Origin: Luteimonas sp. RC10
GTDB lineage: Bacteria > Pseudomonadota > Gammaproteobacteria > Xanthomonadales > Xanthomonadaceae
Direction of reading: 5' to 3'
DNA: 64,000 nucleotides
NCBI RefSeq assembly: GCF_014192745.1
Contig: NZ_JACHYJ010000003.1
Location: 248,001 to 312,000 of the forward strand
Positions 56,334 to 64,000 of the stretch are shown here, piece by piece (position 1 is the first letter of the stretch; every line of letters starts with the position of its first letter). Both the position numbers and the translations under genes were made by a program. The notes beneath the pieces are model-generated. The model was not told the origin of the DNA. It searched no databases and saw only the letters and a program-made list of their open reading frames with translations.

Positions 56334-56394
56334 CTCCCCGCTCCCCTGCGGGAGTACGTGCCCGCCGGGGTAGAGGGGTCGGCGGAGAGGGCGC
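56334..56394. repeat. Degenerate copy of the hairpin repeat family
   Basis: The string ctccccgctcccctgcgggag, a short insertion (tacgtgcccgcc), then ggggtagaggggtcggcggagaggg resembles the forward copy at 55880 with mutations. It abuts the acnD stop codon. Confidence 0.5.
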
Positions 56395-56395
56395 C

Positions 56396-59008
56396 TCATG
56401 CCGCTTTGTTGGATTCCAGGAAATCCTGCGCGAAGCGCTGCAGCACGCCGCCGGCTTCGTAGATCGAGACTTCTTCGGCGGTGTCGAGACGGCAGGTCAC
56501 CGGGACCGCGAGCTGTGTGCCGTCCTTGCGATGGATCGCCAGGGTCAGCATCGCGCGCGGAGTGCGCTCGCCGATCACATCGAAGGTCTCGGTGCCGTCG
56601 ATGCCCAGGGTCAGCCGTGTGGTCCCGGGCTGGAACTCCAGCGGCAGCACGCCCATGCCGATCAGGTTGGTGCGATGGATGCGCTCGAAGCCTTCGGCCA
56701 CGATCGCCTCCACGCCGGCCAGGCGCACGCCCTTGGCGGCCCAGTCGCGCGAGCTGCCCTGGCCGTAGTCCGCACCGGCGACGATGATCAGCGGCTGGCG
56801 CCGCGCCATGTAGGTCTCGATCGCCTCCCACATGCGCACGACCTGGCCCTCGGGTTCGATCCGCGCCAGCGAGCCCTGCTTGACCTGGCCGTCGACCACG
56901 GCCATCTCGTTGATCAGCTTCGGATTGGCGAACGTCGCCCGCTGCGCGGTCAGGTGGTCGCCGCGGTGGGTGGCGTAGGAATTGAAGTCCTCTTCCGGCA
57001 CGCCCATCTTCGCCAGATATTCCCCGGCCGCGCTGCTGGCCAGGATCGCGTTGGACGGCGACAGATGGTCGGTGGTGATGTTGTCGCCCAGCACCGCCAG
57101 CGGACGCATGCCGCGCAGCGTACGCTCGCCGGCCAATGCGCCCTCCCAGTACGGCGGGCGCCGGATGTAGGTGCTCATCGGCCGCCAGTCGTACAGCGGC
57201 GCAACGCGCTCGCCGGTATCGACGTGCAGCTTGAACATCGGTCCGTAGACGCTGCGGAACTGCTCGGGCTTGACGCTGGCCTTGACCACCGCGTCGATTT
57301 CCTCGTCGCTTGGCCAGATGTCCTTGAGCGTGACCGCATGGCCGTCGGCGTCGATCCCGAGCACATCCTGTTCGATGTCGAAGCGCACGGTGCCGGCGAT
57401 CGCGTAGGCGATCACCAGTGGCGGCGAGGCCAGGAACGCCTGCTTGGCGTAGGGATGGATGCGGCCGTCGAAGTTGCGGTTGCCGCTGAGCACGGCGGTG
57501 GTATAGAGATCGCGATCGATGATCTCCTGCTGGATCGCCGGATCCAGCGCGCCGCTCATGCCGTTGCAGGTGGTGCAGGCGAACGCGACGATGCCAAAGC
57601 CCAGCTGCTCGAGCTCGGGCAGCAGGCCGCTTTCACGCAGATACAGCTCGACCGCCTTCGATCCGGGCGCCAGCGAGCTCTTGACCCACGGCTTGCGCAG
57701 CAGACCGCGCGCGTTCGCATTACGCGCCAGCAGGCCGGCCGCGATCACGTTGCGCGGATTGGAAGTGTTGGTGCAGCTGGTGATCGCCGCGATGATCACC
57801 GCGCCATCGGGCATCTTGCCCTCAAGCGGCATCTCCCACGCGCCGGCGATGCCGTTGGCGGCGAGGTCACGGGTGGCGACCCGCTTGTGCGGATTCGAGG
57901 GGCCGGCCATGTTGCGCACCACGCTCGACAGATCGAAGTGCAACGCGCGCTCGTACTGCGCGCCCTCGAGCGCATCGGCCCACAGGCCGGCCGCCTTGGC
58001 GTAGGTTTCCACCAGCTGCACCTGGGCATCGTCGCGGCCGGTCAGGCGCAGATAGTCGAGCGTGTTGTCGTCGATGAAGAACATCGCCGCGGTCGCGCCG
58101 TACTCGGGCGCCATGTTGGAGATCGTCGCGCGGTCGCCGATGGTCAGTGCAGCGGCGCCCGGGCCGCGGAACTCCAGATACGCGCCGACCACTTTCGACT
58201 TGCGCAGGAACTCGGTCAGCGCCAGCACCACGTCGGTCGCGGTGATGCCCGGGCCCGGCCGGCCCGCCAATTCCACGCCGACGATCTCGGGCGTGCGCAT
58301 CCACGACGCGCGCCCGAGCATGACGTTCTCCGCTTCCAGCCCGCCGACCCCGATCGCGATGACCCCCAGCGCATCGACATGCGGCGTATGGCTGTCGGTG
58401 CCCACGCACGTGTCGGGAAACGCGACGCCACGCCCTTGTGCGGCGTGCTGGGTGTAGATCACCGGCGACATCTTCTCCAGGTTGATCTGGTGCATGATCC
58501 CGTTGCCCGGCGGAATCACCTCGACGTTGCGGAACGCACGCTTGGTCCAGTCGATGAAGTCGAAACGGTCGGCATTGCGCCGGTCCTCGATCGCCCGGTT
58601 CTTGGTGAACGCATCAGGGTCGAAGCCGCCGCACTCCACCGCCAGCGAGTGATCGACGATCAACTGCACCGGCACCACCGGATTGACCTTGGCCGGGTCG
58701 CCGCCCTGCTCGGCGATCGCGTCGCGCAGGCCCGCCAGATCCACCAGCGCGGTCTGGCCGAGGATGTCGTGACAGACCACGCGCGCCGGATACCACGGGA
58801 AATCGAGGTCGCGACGCAGCTCGATCAACTGCCGCAATGCATCGTCGAGCAGCGCCGGATCGCAGCGCCGCACAAGGTTCTCGGCATGTACCCGAGCGGT
58901 GTAGGACATGCGGGCGTAGGCGCCGGGCGACAGCGCCTCGACCGCCTCGCGCGCGTCGAACCAGTCGAGGTCGGTACCGGGAAGGGGCTTGCGGTGCTGG
59001 CTGTTCAT
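56396..59008 (-). CDS. acnD: Fe/S-dependent 2-methylisocitrate dehydratase AcnD
   Basis: An 870-aa aconitase-family enzyme that dehydrates 2-methylcitrate to 2-methylaconitate, which then needs PrpF. The 4Fe-4S cysteines are in ITSCTNTSNPRNVIAAG and ACTTCNGMSG, and substrate residues in HQINLEKMSP, GTDSHTPHVDALG and the swivel-domain GADYGQGSSRDWAAKG. The length matches AcnD rather than AcnA/AcnB, and the position between prpC and prpF confirms it. Its ribosome-binding site is weak, which suggests coupling within the operon. Confidence 0.95.
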   Translation of the reverse strand: MNSQHRKPLPGTDLDWFDAREAVEALSPGAYARMSYTARVHAENLVRRCDPALLDDALRQLIELRRDLDFPWYPARVVCHDILGQTALVDLAGLRDAIAEQGGDPAKVNPVVPVQLIVDHSLAVECGGFDPDAFTKNRAIEDRRNADRFDFIDWTKRAFRNVEVIPPGNGIMHQINLEKMSPVIYTQHAAQGRGVAFPDTCVGTDSHTPHVDALGVIAIGVGGLEAENVMLGRASWMRTPEIVGVELAGRPGPGITATDVVLALTEFLRKSKVVGAYLEFRGPGAAALTIGDRATISNMAPEYGATAAMFFIDDNTLDYLRLTGRDDAQVQLVETYAKAAGLWADALEGAQYERALHFDLSSVVRNMAGPSNPHKRVATRDLAANGIAGAWEMPLEGKMPDGAVIIAAITSCTNTSNPRNVIAAGLLARNANARGLLRKPWVKSSLAPGSKAVELYLRESGLLPELEQLGFGIVAFACTTCNGMSGALDPAIQQEIIDRDLYTTAVLSGNRNFDGRIHPYAKQAFLASPPLVIAYAIAGTVRFDIEQDVLGIDADGHAVTLKDIWPSDEEIDAVVKASVKPEQFRSVYGPMFKLHVDTGERVAPLYDWRPMSTYIRRPPYWEGALAGERTLRGMRPLAVLGDNITTDHLSPSNAILASSAAGEYLAKMGVPEEDFNSYATHRGDHLTAQRATFANPKLINEMAVVDGQVKQGSLARIEPEGQVVRMWEAIETYMARRQPLIIVAGADYGQGSSRDWAAKGVRLAGVEAIVAEGFERIHRTNLIGMGVLPLEFQPGTTRLTLGIDGTETFDVIGERTPRAMLTLAIHRKDGTQLAVPVTCRLDTAEEVSIYEAGGVLQRFAQDFLESNKAA

Positions 59009-59040
59009 GGCTGGCTGCTTCGAAGAAGGACGTTGACATG

Positions 59041-59104
59041 CCCTTCCCCCGCTTGCGGCGCATTGCGCCCTTCAAGGGGGGAAGGTGCCGAAGGCGGATG
59101 GGGC
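59041..59104. repeat. GC-rich inverted repeat between acnD and prpC
   Basis: cccttccccc ... ggggggaagg flank a 30-bp core and are followed by tgccgaaggcggatgggg. It is a second type of palindromic repeat, related in composition to the other copies. It fills most of the 98-bp acnD-prpC gap and could act as a processing or attenuation site within the operon. Confidence 0.5.
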
Positions 59105-59106
59105 GC

Positions 59107-60270
59107 TTACTTGCGCTCGGCCAGCGGTACGAACGGCTGGTCCTCGGGACCGGTGTAGTGCGCGCTCGGGCGGATGATCTTGCCGTCGATCCGCTGTTCG
59201 ATGACGTGCGCGCTCCAGCCCGCGGTGCGGGCGATGACGAACAGCGGGGTGAACATCGCCGTCGGCACGCCCATCATGTGGTAGCTCACCGCGCTGAACC
59301 AGTCCAGGTTGGGGAACATCTTCTTGATGTCCCACATCACCGTCTCCAGGCGCTCGGCGATGTCGTACATCTTGCGGCTGCCGACCTCGTCGGACAGTTC
59401 CCGCGCGACGTCCTTGATGACCACATTGCGCGGATCGCTGACGGTGTAGACCGGGTGGCCGAAGCCGATGATCACTTCCTTCTTCTCCACGCGCGCCCGG
59501 ATGTCGGCCTCGGCCTCGTCCGGCGTGTCGTAGCGCTTCTGCACTTCGAACGCGACTTCGTTGGCGCCGCCGTGCTTGGGCCCGCGCAGCGCGCCGATGC
59601 CGCCGGCGATGCACGAATACAGGTCGCTGCCGGTGCCCGCGATCACGCGGCTGGCGAACGTCGAGGCGTTGAACTCGTGCTCGGCGTAGAGGATCAGCGA
59701 GGTATGCATCGCCCGGACCCACGACTCGCGCGGCGGAACGCCGTGCAGCAGATGCAGGAAATGCCCGCCGATCGAGTCGTCGTCGGTCTCCACGTCGATG
59801 ACCCGGCCGTTGTGGCTCCAGTGGTACCAGTACAGCAGCATCGAGCCGAGGCTGGCCATCAGCTTGTCGGCGATGTCGCGTGCACCCGGATGGTTGTGGT
59901 CATCTTTCTCGGGCAGCACGCAGCCGAGCACCGACACGCCGGTGCGCATGACGTCCATCGGATGCGCCGACGGCGGCAGTTCTTCCAGTGCCGCCTTGAC
60001 CGCCGCCGGCAGGCCGCGCAGCGACTTGAGCTTGGCCTTGTAGCCACGCAGCTCGGCCTCGTTGGGCAGCTTGCCGTGGACCAGCAGATAGGCGATTTCC
60101 TCGAACTCGCTAGTGCGCGCGAGGTCGAGAATGTCGTAGCCGCGGTAGTGCAGGTCGTTGCCGCTGCGGCCGACCGTGCACAGCGCGGTGTTGCCGGCGG
60201 CGGTGCCGCTCAGCGCGACGGACTTCTTCGGCTTGAAGCCGGGGGCGGTGGTGGCGGTGGTCTCGCTCAT
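59107..60270 (-). CDS. prpC: 2-methylcitrate synthase PrpC
   Basis: A 387-aa citrate-synthase-fold enzyme condensing propionyl-CoA with oxaloacetate. Catalytic His and Asp residues are in [27 protein letters not shown] and the later [15 protein letters not shown] region. The ending [18 protein letters not shown] is typical of PrpC rather than GltA. GGAG precedes the ATG. It lies 33 bp after prpB. Confidence 0.96.
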   Translation of the reverse strand: MSETTATTAPGFKPKKSVALSGTAAGNTALCTVGRSGNDLHYRGYDILDLARTSEFEEIAYLLVHGKLPNEAELRGYKAKLKSLRGLPAAVKAALEELPPSAHPMDVMRTGVSVLGCVLPEKDDHNHPGARDIADKLMASLGSMLLYWYHWSHNGRVIDVETDDDSIGGHFLHLLHGVPPRESWVRAMHTSLILYAEHEFNASTFASRVIAGTGSDLYSCIAGGIGALRGPKHGGANEVAFEVQKRYDTPDEAEADIRARVEKKEVIIGFGHPVYTVSDPRNVVIKDVARELSDEVGSRKMYDIAERLETVMWDIKKMFPNLDWFSAVSYHMMGVPTAMFTPLFVIARTAGWSAHVIEQRIDGKIIRPSAHYTGPEDQPFVPLAERK

Positions 60271-60303
60271 CTGGGATCTCCGGTGAATGCCTGGATGGAT
60301 CGC

Positions 60304-61191
60304 TTACTGCTTGTTGGATGCGAACAGCGCGTCGAGCCGCTGCTCGAAGGCGTGGTAGCCGATGCGCTCGTAGAGTTCCTCGCGGGTCTGCATCGCATCG
60401 ACGACATTCTGCTGGTGACCGTCGCGGCGCACCGCGGCGTAGACGTTTTCGGCCGCCTTGTTGGCCGCGCGGAACGCCGACAGCGGGAACAACTGGATGG
60501 CGACGCCGGCGGAAGCCAGCTCGTCGCGCGTGAACAACGGCGTCTTGCCGAACTCGGTGATGTTGGCCAGCACCGGCACCTTCACCGCATCGACGAACCG
60601 CCGATAGGTCTCCAGATCGTAGGCGGCCTCGGCGAAGATGCCGTCGGCGCCAGCCTCGACGCAGGCGATCGCGCGTTCGATCGCGGCCTCCACGCCGTCG
60701 ACCTGGATCGCATCGGTGCGCGCGATCAGGAAGAAATCGGGATCGGTCTTGGCATCGGCCGCTGCCTTGACCCGGTCGACCATCTCGCCCTGCGACACGA
60801 TCTCCTTGCCCGGCCGATGGCCGCAGCGCTTGGCGCCGACCTGGTCCTCGATATGGCAGGCCGCAGCGCCCGCCTTGATCAGCGACTTGACCGTGCGTTC
60901 GATGTTGAACGCGCTCGGCCCGAAGCCGGTGTCGATGTCGACCAGCAACGGCAGATCGCAGACATCGGTGATCCGGCGCACGTCGATCAGCACGTCCTCG
61001 AGCGTGTTGATGCCCAGATCCGGCAGGCCGAGCGAACCCGCGGCGACGCCGCCGCCCGACAGGTAGATCGCCTGGAATCCGGCGCGCTTGGCCAGCAGCG
61101 CATGGTTGGCGTTGATCGCACCGATCACCTGCAACGGCGATTCGGCGGACAGGGCGGCGCGGAACCGGGCGCCAGCGGACAGGATGCTCAT
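60304..61191 (-). CDS. prpB: Methylisocitrate lyase PrpB
   Basis: A 295-aa isocitrate-lyase-superfamily enzyme. It splits 2-methylisocitrate into pyruvate and succinate, the last step of the cycle. The active-site loop [13 protein letters not shown] holds the catalytic cysteine; DIDTGFG and HIEDQ bind magnesium. The start [10 protein letters not shown] follows family practice. It is first of the minus-strand prp operon and divergent from the HTH-citrate-synthase gene. Confidence 0.96.
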   Translation of the reverse strand: MSILSAGARFRAALSAESPLQVIGAINANHALLAKRAGFQAIYLSGGGVAAGSLGLPDLGINTLEDVLIDVRRITDVCDLPLLVDIDTGFGPSAFNIERTVKSLIKAGAAACHIEDQVGAKRCGHRPGKEIVSQGEMVDRVKAAADAKTDPDFFLIARTDAIQVDGVEAAIERAIACVEAGADGIFAEAAYDLETYRRFVDAVKVPVLANITEFGKTPLFTRDELASAGVAIQLFPLSAFRAANKAAENVYAAVRRDGHQQNVVDAMQTREELYERIGYHAFEQRLDALFASNKQ

Positions 61192-61252
61192 CGATGCGAC
61201 TCCGGGACTGCGGTGTACCGCGACGACGCACAATCTGGCACTCTGCGACTGG

Positions 61253-61279
61253 TTGATCAATCTTGATCGAATCAATCAA
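61253..61279. promoter_or_regulatory. Imperfect palindrome in the prpB/HTH-CS divergent promoter
   Basis: A 27-bp dyad begins ttgatcaat and ends attcaatcaa-like, with TTGAT and ATCAA arms at its edges and a central TTGATCGAA. It is AT-rich against its surroundings and lies 62 bp upstream of prpB and 17 bp before the divergent start. It is the obvious candidate operator for the HTH-containing protein encoded next to it. Confidence 0.45.
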
Positions 61280-61295
61280 TACATCGGAATTCACC

Positions 61296-62510
61296 GTGAA
61301 TCAGAACGATGGCGATCTGATGTCTGCCGCCGAGGCCTGCGCGGCACTGGGCATCAGCACCGCGACCCTGTATGCCTATGTCAGCCGCGGCCTGCTGGAA
61401 TCGCGTCCCGGGCCGGACCACCGCAGCCGCGTCTATCTGCGCCAGGACGTGGAGCGCCTGGGCCAGCGCAAGCGTGCCGGACGCGGCGCGGCCCGCGGCG
61501 CGGCGCAGAGCCTCGACCGCGGCCTGCCGGTGATGGAGACGCGGATCTCGCTGATCCGGCCCGACAGCCCCTATTACCGCGGGCGCTCGGCGGTGGCGAT
61601 GGTCGAGGCCGGGGCGACGCTCGAGGACACGGCGCGATGGCTCTGGGACTGCGGCGACAGCGACCCGTTCGATGCCGCCGTCGCCCCCTGGCCGGCGCGC
61701 GTCGCCGCCATCGCCGGCGATGCGACGCTGCCGCCGATCGAACGTGCGATGGCGGTCCTGCCGCTGCTCGCGCCCGACCTGCGACATTCGCTGAGCGCGG
61801 CACCGGCCGCCAAGCGCGGCATCGCGGCGACCCTGCTGCGGCAGAACGCGGCGCTGCTGGTCGCAGGCCAGCCCGATGCGCGGCCCGTCCACGTGGTGCT
61901 CGCGGACGCCTGGCGGCCGGGCGATGCGGTCTTCGCGGATCTGGTCCGGACCGCCCTGGTGCTGTGCGCCGATCACGAACTCAATGTCTCGGCGTTTGCC
62001 GCGCGTGTGGTCGCCTCCACCGGCGCGCACCTGCATGCCACGGTCTGCGCAGGCCTGGCGGCGCTGTCGGGGCCGCGCCACGGCGGCGCGACCGCGCGTG
62101 CACATGCGCTGATGCGCGAAGCCTGCGATGCGCCCTCGCCGGCCGGCTACATCGCCGAGCGCTGGCAGCGCGGCGACGACCTGCCCGGCTTCCATCATGC
62201 GCTGTATCCCGACGGCGACCCGCGCGCGGCGCATGTGCTCGCGCGGCTGCGCGCCACGTGCGGCGACACGCCGCGGATGCGCCAGGTCGAGGCGGTCATC
62301 GCCGCGGCCGCCGAGACCAGCGGTCGACCGCCCAACATCGACGGCATGCTGGCGGCGATCTGCTTCGTCCACGACCTGCCGGCGACCCCTGCACTGGCGA
62401 TGTTCGCCGCCGGGCGACTGTCGGGCTGGCTGGCGCACGCGCTGGAACAGCAGGCACTGGGTCGACTGATCCGCCCCCGTGCGCGCTACACCGGCGTCGA
62501 GCCGGAGTGA
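61296..62510 (+). CDS. HTH-domain citrate-synthase-like protein, candidate prp regulator
   Basis: 404 aa in two parts. Residues about 8-60 form a MerR/excisionase-like helix-turn-helix (MSAAEACAALGISTATLYAYV, then SRVYLRQDVERL). The rest is a citrate-synthase fold closest in ending to PrpC (RLIRPRARYTGVEPE against [13 protein letters not shown]). Catalytic positions appear kept: His in GPRHGGATA, His in GFHHALYPDGDPRA, Asp in NIDGML, and Arg in AGRLSGWLAH. It is divergent from prpB and lies between prpB and prpE, where PrpR would normally be. I infer a regulator sensing a methylcitrate-cycle ligand. The GTG start has GGAA upstream; ATG at 61320 is an alternative. Confidence 0.8.
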   Translation: MNQNDGDLMSAAEACAALGISTATLYAYVSRGLLESRPGPDHRSRVYLRQDVERLGQRKRAGRGAARGAAQSLDRGLPVMETRISLIRPDSPYYRGRSAVAMVEAGATLEDTARWLWDCGDSDPFDAAVAPWPARVAAIAGDATLPPIERAMAVLPLLAPDLRHSLSAAPAAKRGIAATLLRQNAALLVAGQPDARPVHVVLADAWRPGDAVFADLVRTALVLCADHELNVSAFAARVVASTGAHLHATVCAGLAALSGPRHGGATARAHALMREACDAPSPAGYIAERWQRGDDLPGFHHALYPDGDPRAAHVLARLRATCGDTPRMRQVEAVIAAAAETSGRPPNIDGMLAAICFVHDLPATPALAMFAAGRLSGWLAHALEQQALGRLIRPRARYTGVEPE

Positions 62511-62517
62511 GCGCACT

Positions 62518-62541
62518 GCGGCCGGGGCTGACCCCGGCCGC
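62518..62541. terminator. Strong hairpin between convergent genes
   Basis: gcggccgggg and ccccggccgc form a perfect 10-bp stem with a 4-nt ctga loop. It lies 8 bp past the HTH-citrate-synthase stop and 37 bp past the prpE stop, so it can serve both transcripts. Confidence 0.65.
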
Positions 62542-62578
62542 ACGCCGCTTCAACGTCGAAGAAAGAGCGCGGCCAGGC

Positions 62579-64000
62579 TCATCCGGCATCGGCGCCGCGT
62601 GCGAGCACCCGGCGCACCTCCTCCAGCGCGTTCGGATCGTCCAGGGTCGACAGGTCGCCCGGGTCGCGCGATTCGGCCAAGGCCTGCAACGAGCGCCGCA
62701 GCAGCTTGCCCGAGCGCGTCTTCGGCAGCGCACTGACCACGTACACACGCGCGGGCCGCGCGACGGCGCCGAGCTGGTCGGCCACCGTGCGCATCATCTC
62801 CCCGGCAGTGGCGTGCTGAGCCTGGGCATCGGATGCCGCCTGCTTGAGCGTCGCGAACACGATCGGCACCTGTCCCTTGATCTCGTCGGCCACGCCGATC
62901 ACCGCAGCCTCGGCGACCGCCGGGTGGCTGGCCACCGACTCCTCGATCTCGCGTGTCCCCAGGCGGTGGCCGGCGACATTGATGACATCGTCGGTGCGCC
63001 CGAGGATGAAGGTGTAGCCGTCCTCGTCCTGGATCGCCCAGTCCAGCGAGCTGTAGACCAGCGCCTTGAAATGCGAGAAGTAGCTCGACACAAAGCGCGC
63101 ATCGTCGTTCCACACCGTGGTCATACAGCCCGGCGGCAACGGTGGCTGGATCACCAGCACGCCCTTGGTGCCCGGCGGCACCCGCTCGCCGGTCGCCTCG
63201 TCGATCACGCGCAGATCGTATCCAGGCATCGGCAGCCCGGGCGAGCCGAACTTCACCGGCTTCATTTCGACGCCGGGCATCAGCGCCAGCACCGGCCAGC
63301 CGGTCTCGGTCTGCCAGTAGTTGTCGATGATCGTCGTGCCGCCCAGGCCTGTGTTGATCCAGCTTGCGGTCGGCTCGTCGAGCGGCTCGCCGGCCAGAAA
63401 CAGATACCGCAGCGCCGACAGGTCGTACTGGCGCAGGAACTTCGGGTCCTGCTTCTTCAGCACGCGGATCGCGGTGGGCGAGGAGAACATCGTACGCACG
63501 CCATAGTCGGCGCAGATCTTCCACCAGATACCCGCGTCGGGCGCCGTCGGCAGGCCTTCGTAGAGGATCGCGGTGGCGCCGGCGATCAGCGGACCGTAGA
63601 CGTTGTAGGAGTGGCCGACCGCCCAGCCGACGTCGGAGGTCGAGAACATCGCCTGGCCCGGACGCACGTCGTAAATCGCCCACATCGACAGCGCCATCGC
63701 GACCGCATAGCCGCCGACGTCGCGCTGCACGCCCTTGGGCTTGCCGGTCGTGCCCGAGGTGTAGAGCAGGTAACTGGGTTCGTTGGATTCCAGCCATGCG
63801 ACCGGCACGTCGGTCCCGGCATGCGCCGCACGCAGTGTGGCGTAGTCGACGTCGCGCCCCTCGACCCGCGACCCGCCAGGCGCGAGCCCACGGTCGACGA
63901 TCAGCACGCGCGGCGGCGGCGAGGTCGCTTGCGCCAGGGCCGCATCCACCAGTGGCTTGTAGGGAATGACCTTGCCGCCGCGGCTGCCGGCATCGGCCGC
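62579..64000 (-). CDS. prpE: Propionate--CoA ligase PrpE, partial
   Basis: The C-terminal 473 residues; the N-terminus lies beyond the right edge. It is an acyl-adenylate-forming enzyme with LLYTSGTTGKPKGV (P-loop), NYWQTETGWPV, YTFILGRTDDVINVAGHRLG and the C-terminal catalytic lysine in LPKTRSGKLLRR. The start of the fragment, SRGGKVIPYKPLVDAAL, is typical of PrpE rather than Acs. It activates propionate to propionyl-CoA for the cycle encoded next to it. Separation from prpB by the divergent regulator suggests its own promoter. Confidence 0.9.
   Translation of the reverse strand, partial: AADAGSRGGKVIPYKPLVDAALAQATSPPPRVLIVDRGLAPGGSRVEGRDVDYATLRAAHAGTDVPVAWLESNEPSYLLYTSGTTGKPKGVQRDVGGYAVAMALSMWAIYDVRPGQAMFSTSDVGWAVGHSYNVYGPLIAGATAILYEGLPTAPDAGIWWKICADYGVRTMFSSPTAIRVLKKQDPKFLRQYDLSALRYLFLAGEPLDEPTASWINTGLGGTTIIDNYWQTETGWPVLALMPGVEMKPVKFGSPGLPMPGYDLRVIDEATGERVPPGTKGVLVIQPPLPPGCMTTVWNDDARFVSSYFSHFKALVYSSLDWAIQDEDGYTFILGRTDDVINVAGHRLGTREIEESVASHPAVAEAAVIGVADEIKGQVPIVFATLKQAASDAQAQHATAGEMMRTVADQLGAVARPARVYVVSALPKTRSGKLLRRSLQALAESRDPGDLSTLDDPNALEEVRRVLARGADAG

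Noticed and set aside
56291..59158. A 955-codon plus-strand frame
   Set aside because: Mirror of acnD on the opposite strand; composition is that of an antisense shadow.

Overview
The window is chromosomal DNA from a very GC-rich gammaproteobacterium, most likely a member of the Xanthomonadaceae/Lysobacteraceae (Lysobacter- or Luteimonas-like). The evidence is the gene repertoire: a UbiM-type ubiquinone hydroxylase, an S46 dipeptidyl-peptidase, an NPP-type phosphodiesterase lipoprotein, a prp cluster of the AcnD/PrpF type, glycine-zipper and small signal-peptide proteins, and dispersed GC-rich hairpin repeats typical of this family. Codon third positions are nearly all G or C, so long antisense open frames are frequent and almost all are shadows. 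I see no rRNA, tRNA, CRISPR array, integrase or complete insertion sequence; this is mostly core genome with a few mobile-looking patches.

Layout. 0-6 kb (minus): an amino-acid permease translationally coupled to an exported methyltransferase lipoprotein, then a nuclease-helicase pair resembling MrfB/MrfA. 6-10.5 kb: small stress or envelope genes (PfpI/DJ-1, MAPEG, small acidic and membrane proteins, a glycine-zipper protein, MgtC, a Cys-rich lipoprotein). 10.6-17.5 kb: MHS-type transporter, MsrB, a secreted leucine-rich-repeat protein, urocanase HutU, a ThuA-like protein. 17.6-21.2 kb: a mobile-looking inverted repeat, an NPP phosphodiesterase, and a DNA alkylation-repair operon (Ada-AlkA fusion plus Ogt). 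21.2-26.4 kb: UbiM, then divergent HutF and HutI and an M19 dipeptidase. 26.5-30.2 kb: ribosomal protein THX and a zinc-acquisition locus (MerC-domain protein and ZnuD-like receptor divergent across a Zur-box-like palindrome, with zur next door). 30.3-38.7 kb: gltX, lpxH, then a coupled minus-strand block of histidine phosphatase, folC, SPOR protein, purF and DUF455 protein. 38.8-47.4 kb: S46 peptidase, threonine catabolism tdh-kbl, a pseudouridine synthase, OmpA, a LysR regulator. 47.5-54.6 kb: MFS exporter, aldo/keto reductase, quinone-reductase-like protein, FadH, a SleB-type hydrolase, GST. 54.6-64 kb: the 2-methylcitrate cycle (prpB-prpC-acnD-prpF and prpE) for propionyl-CoA disposal.

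The most interesting points are at the prp locus. A divergent gene encodes an HTH domain fused to a PrpC-like citrate-synthase fold with its catalytic residues retained, placed where a PrpR-type regulator would be expected. In addition a DUF559 endonuclease-like gene, bounded by inverted copies of a repeat family, sits inside the operon and reads in frame into prpF. Also notable are the Zur locus, the MrfAB-like pair, a methyltransferase that carries a lipoprotein signal, and several genes whose -10 elements suggest leaderless mRNAs.
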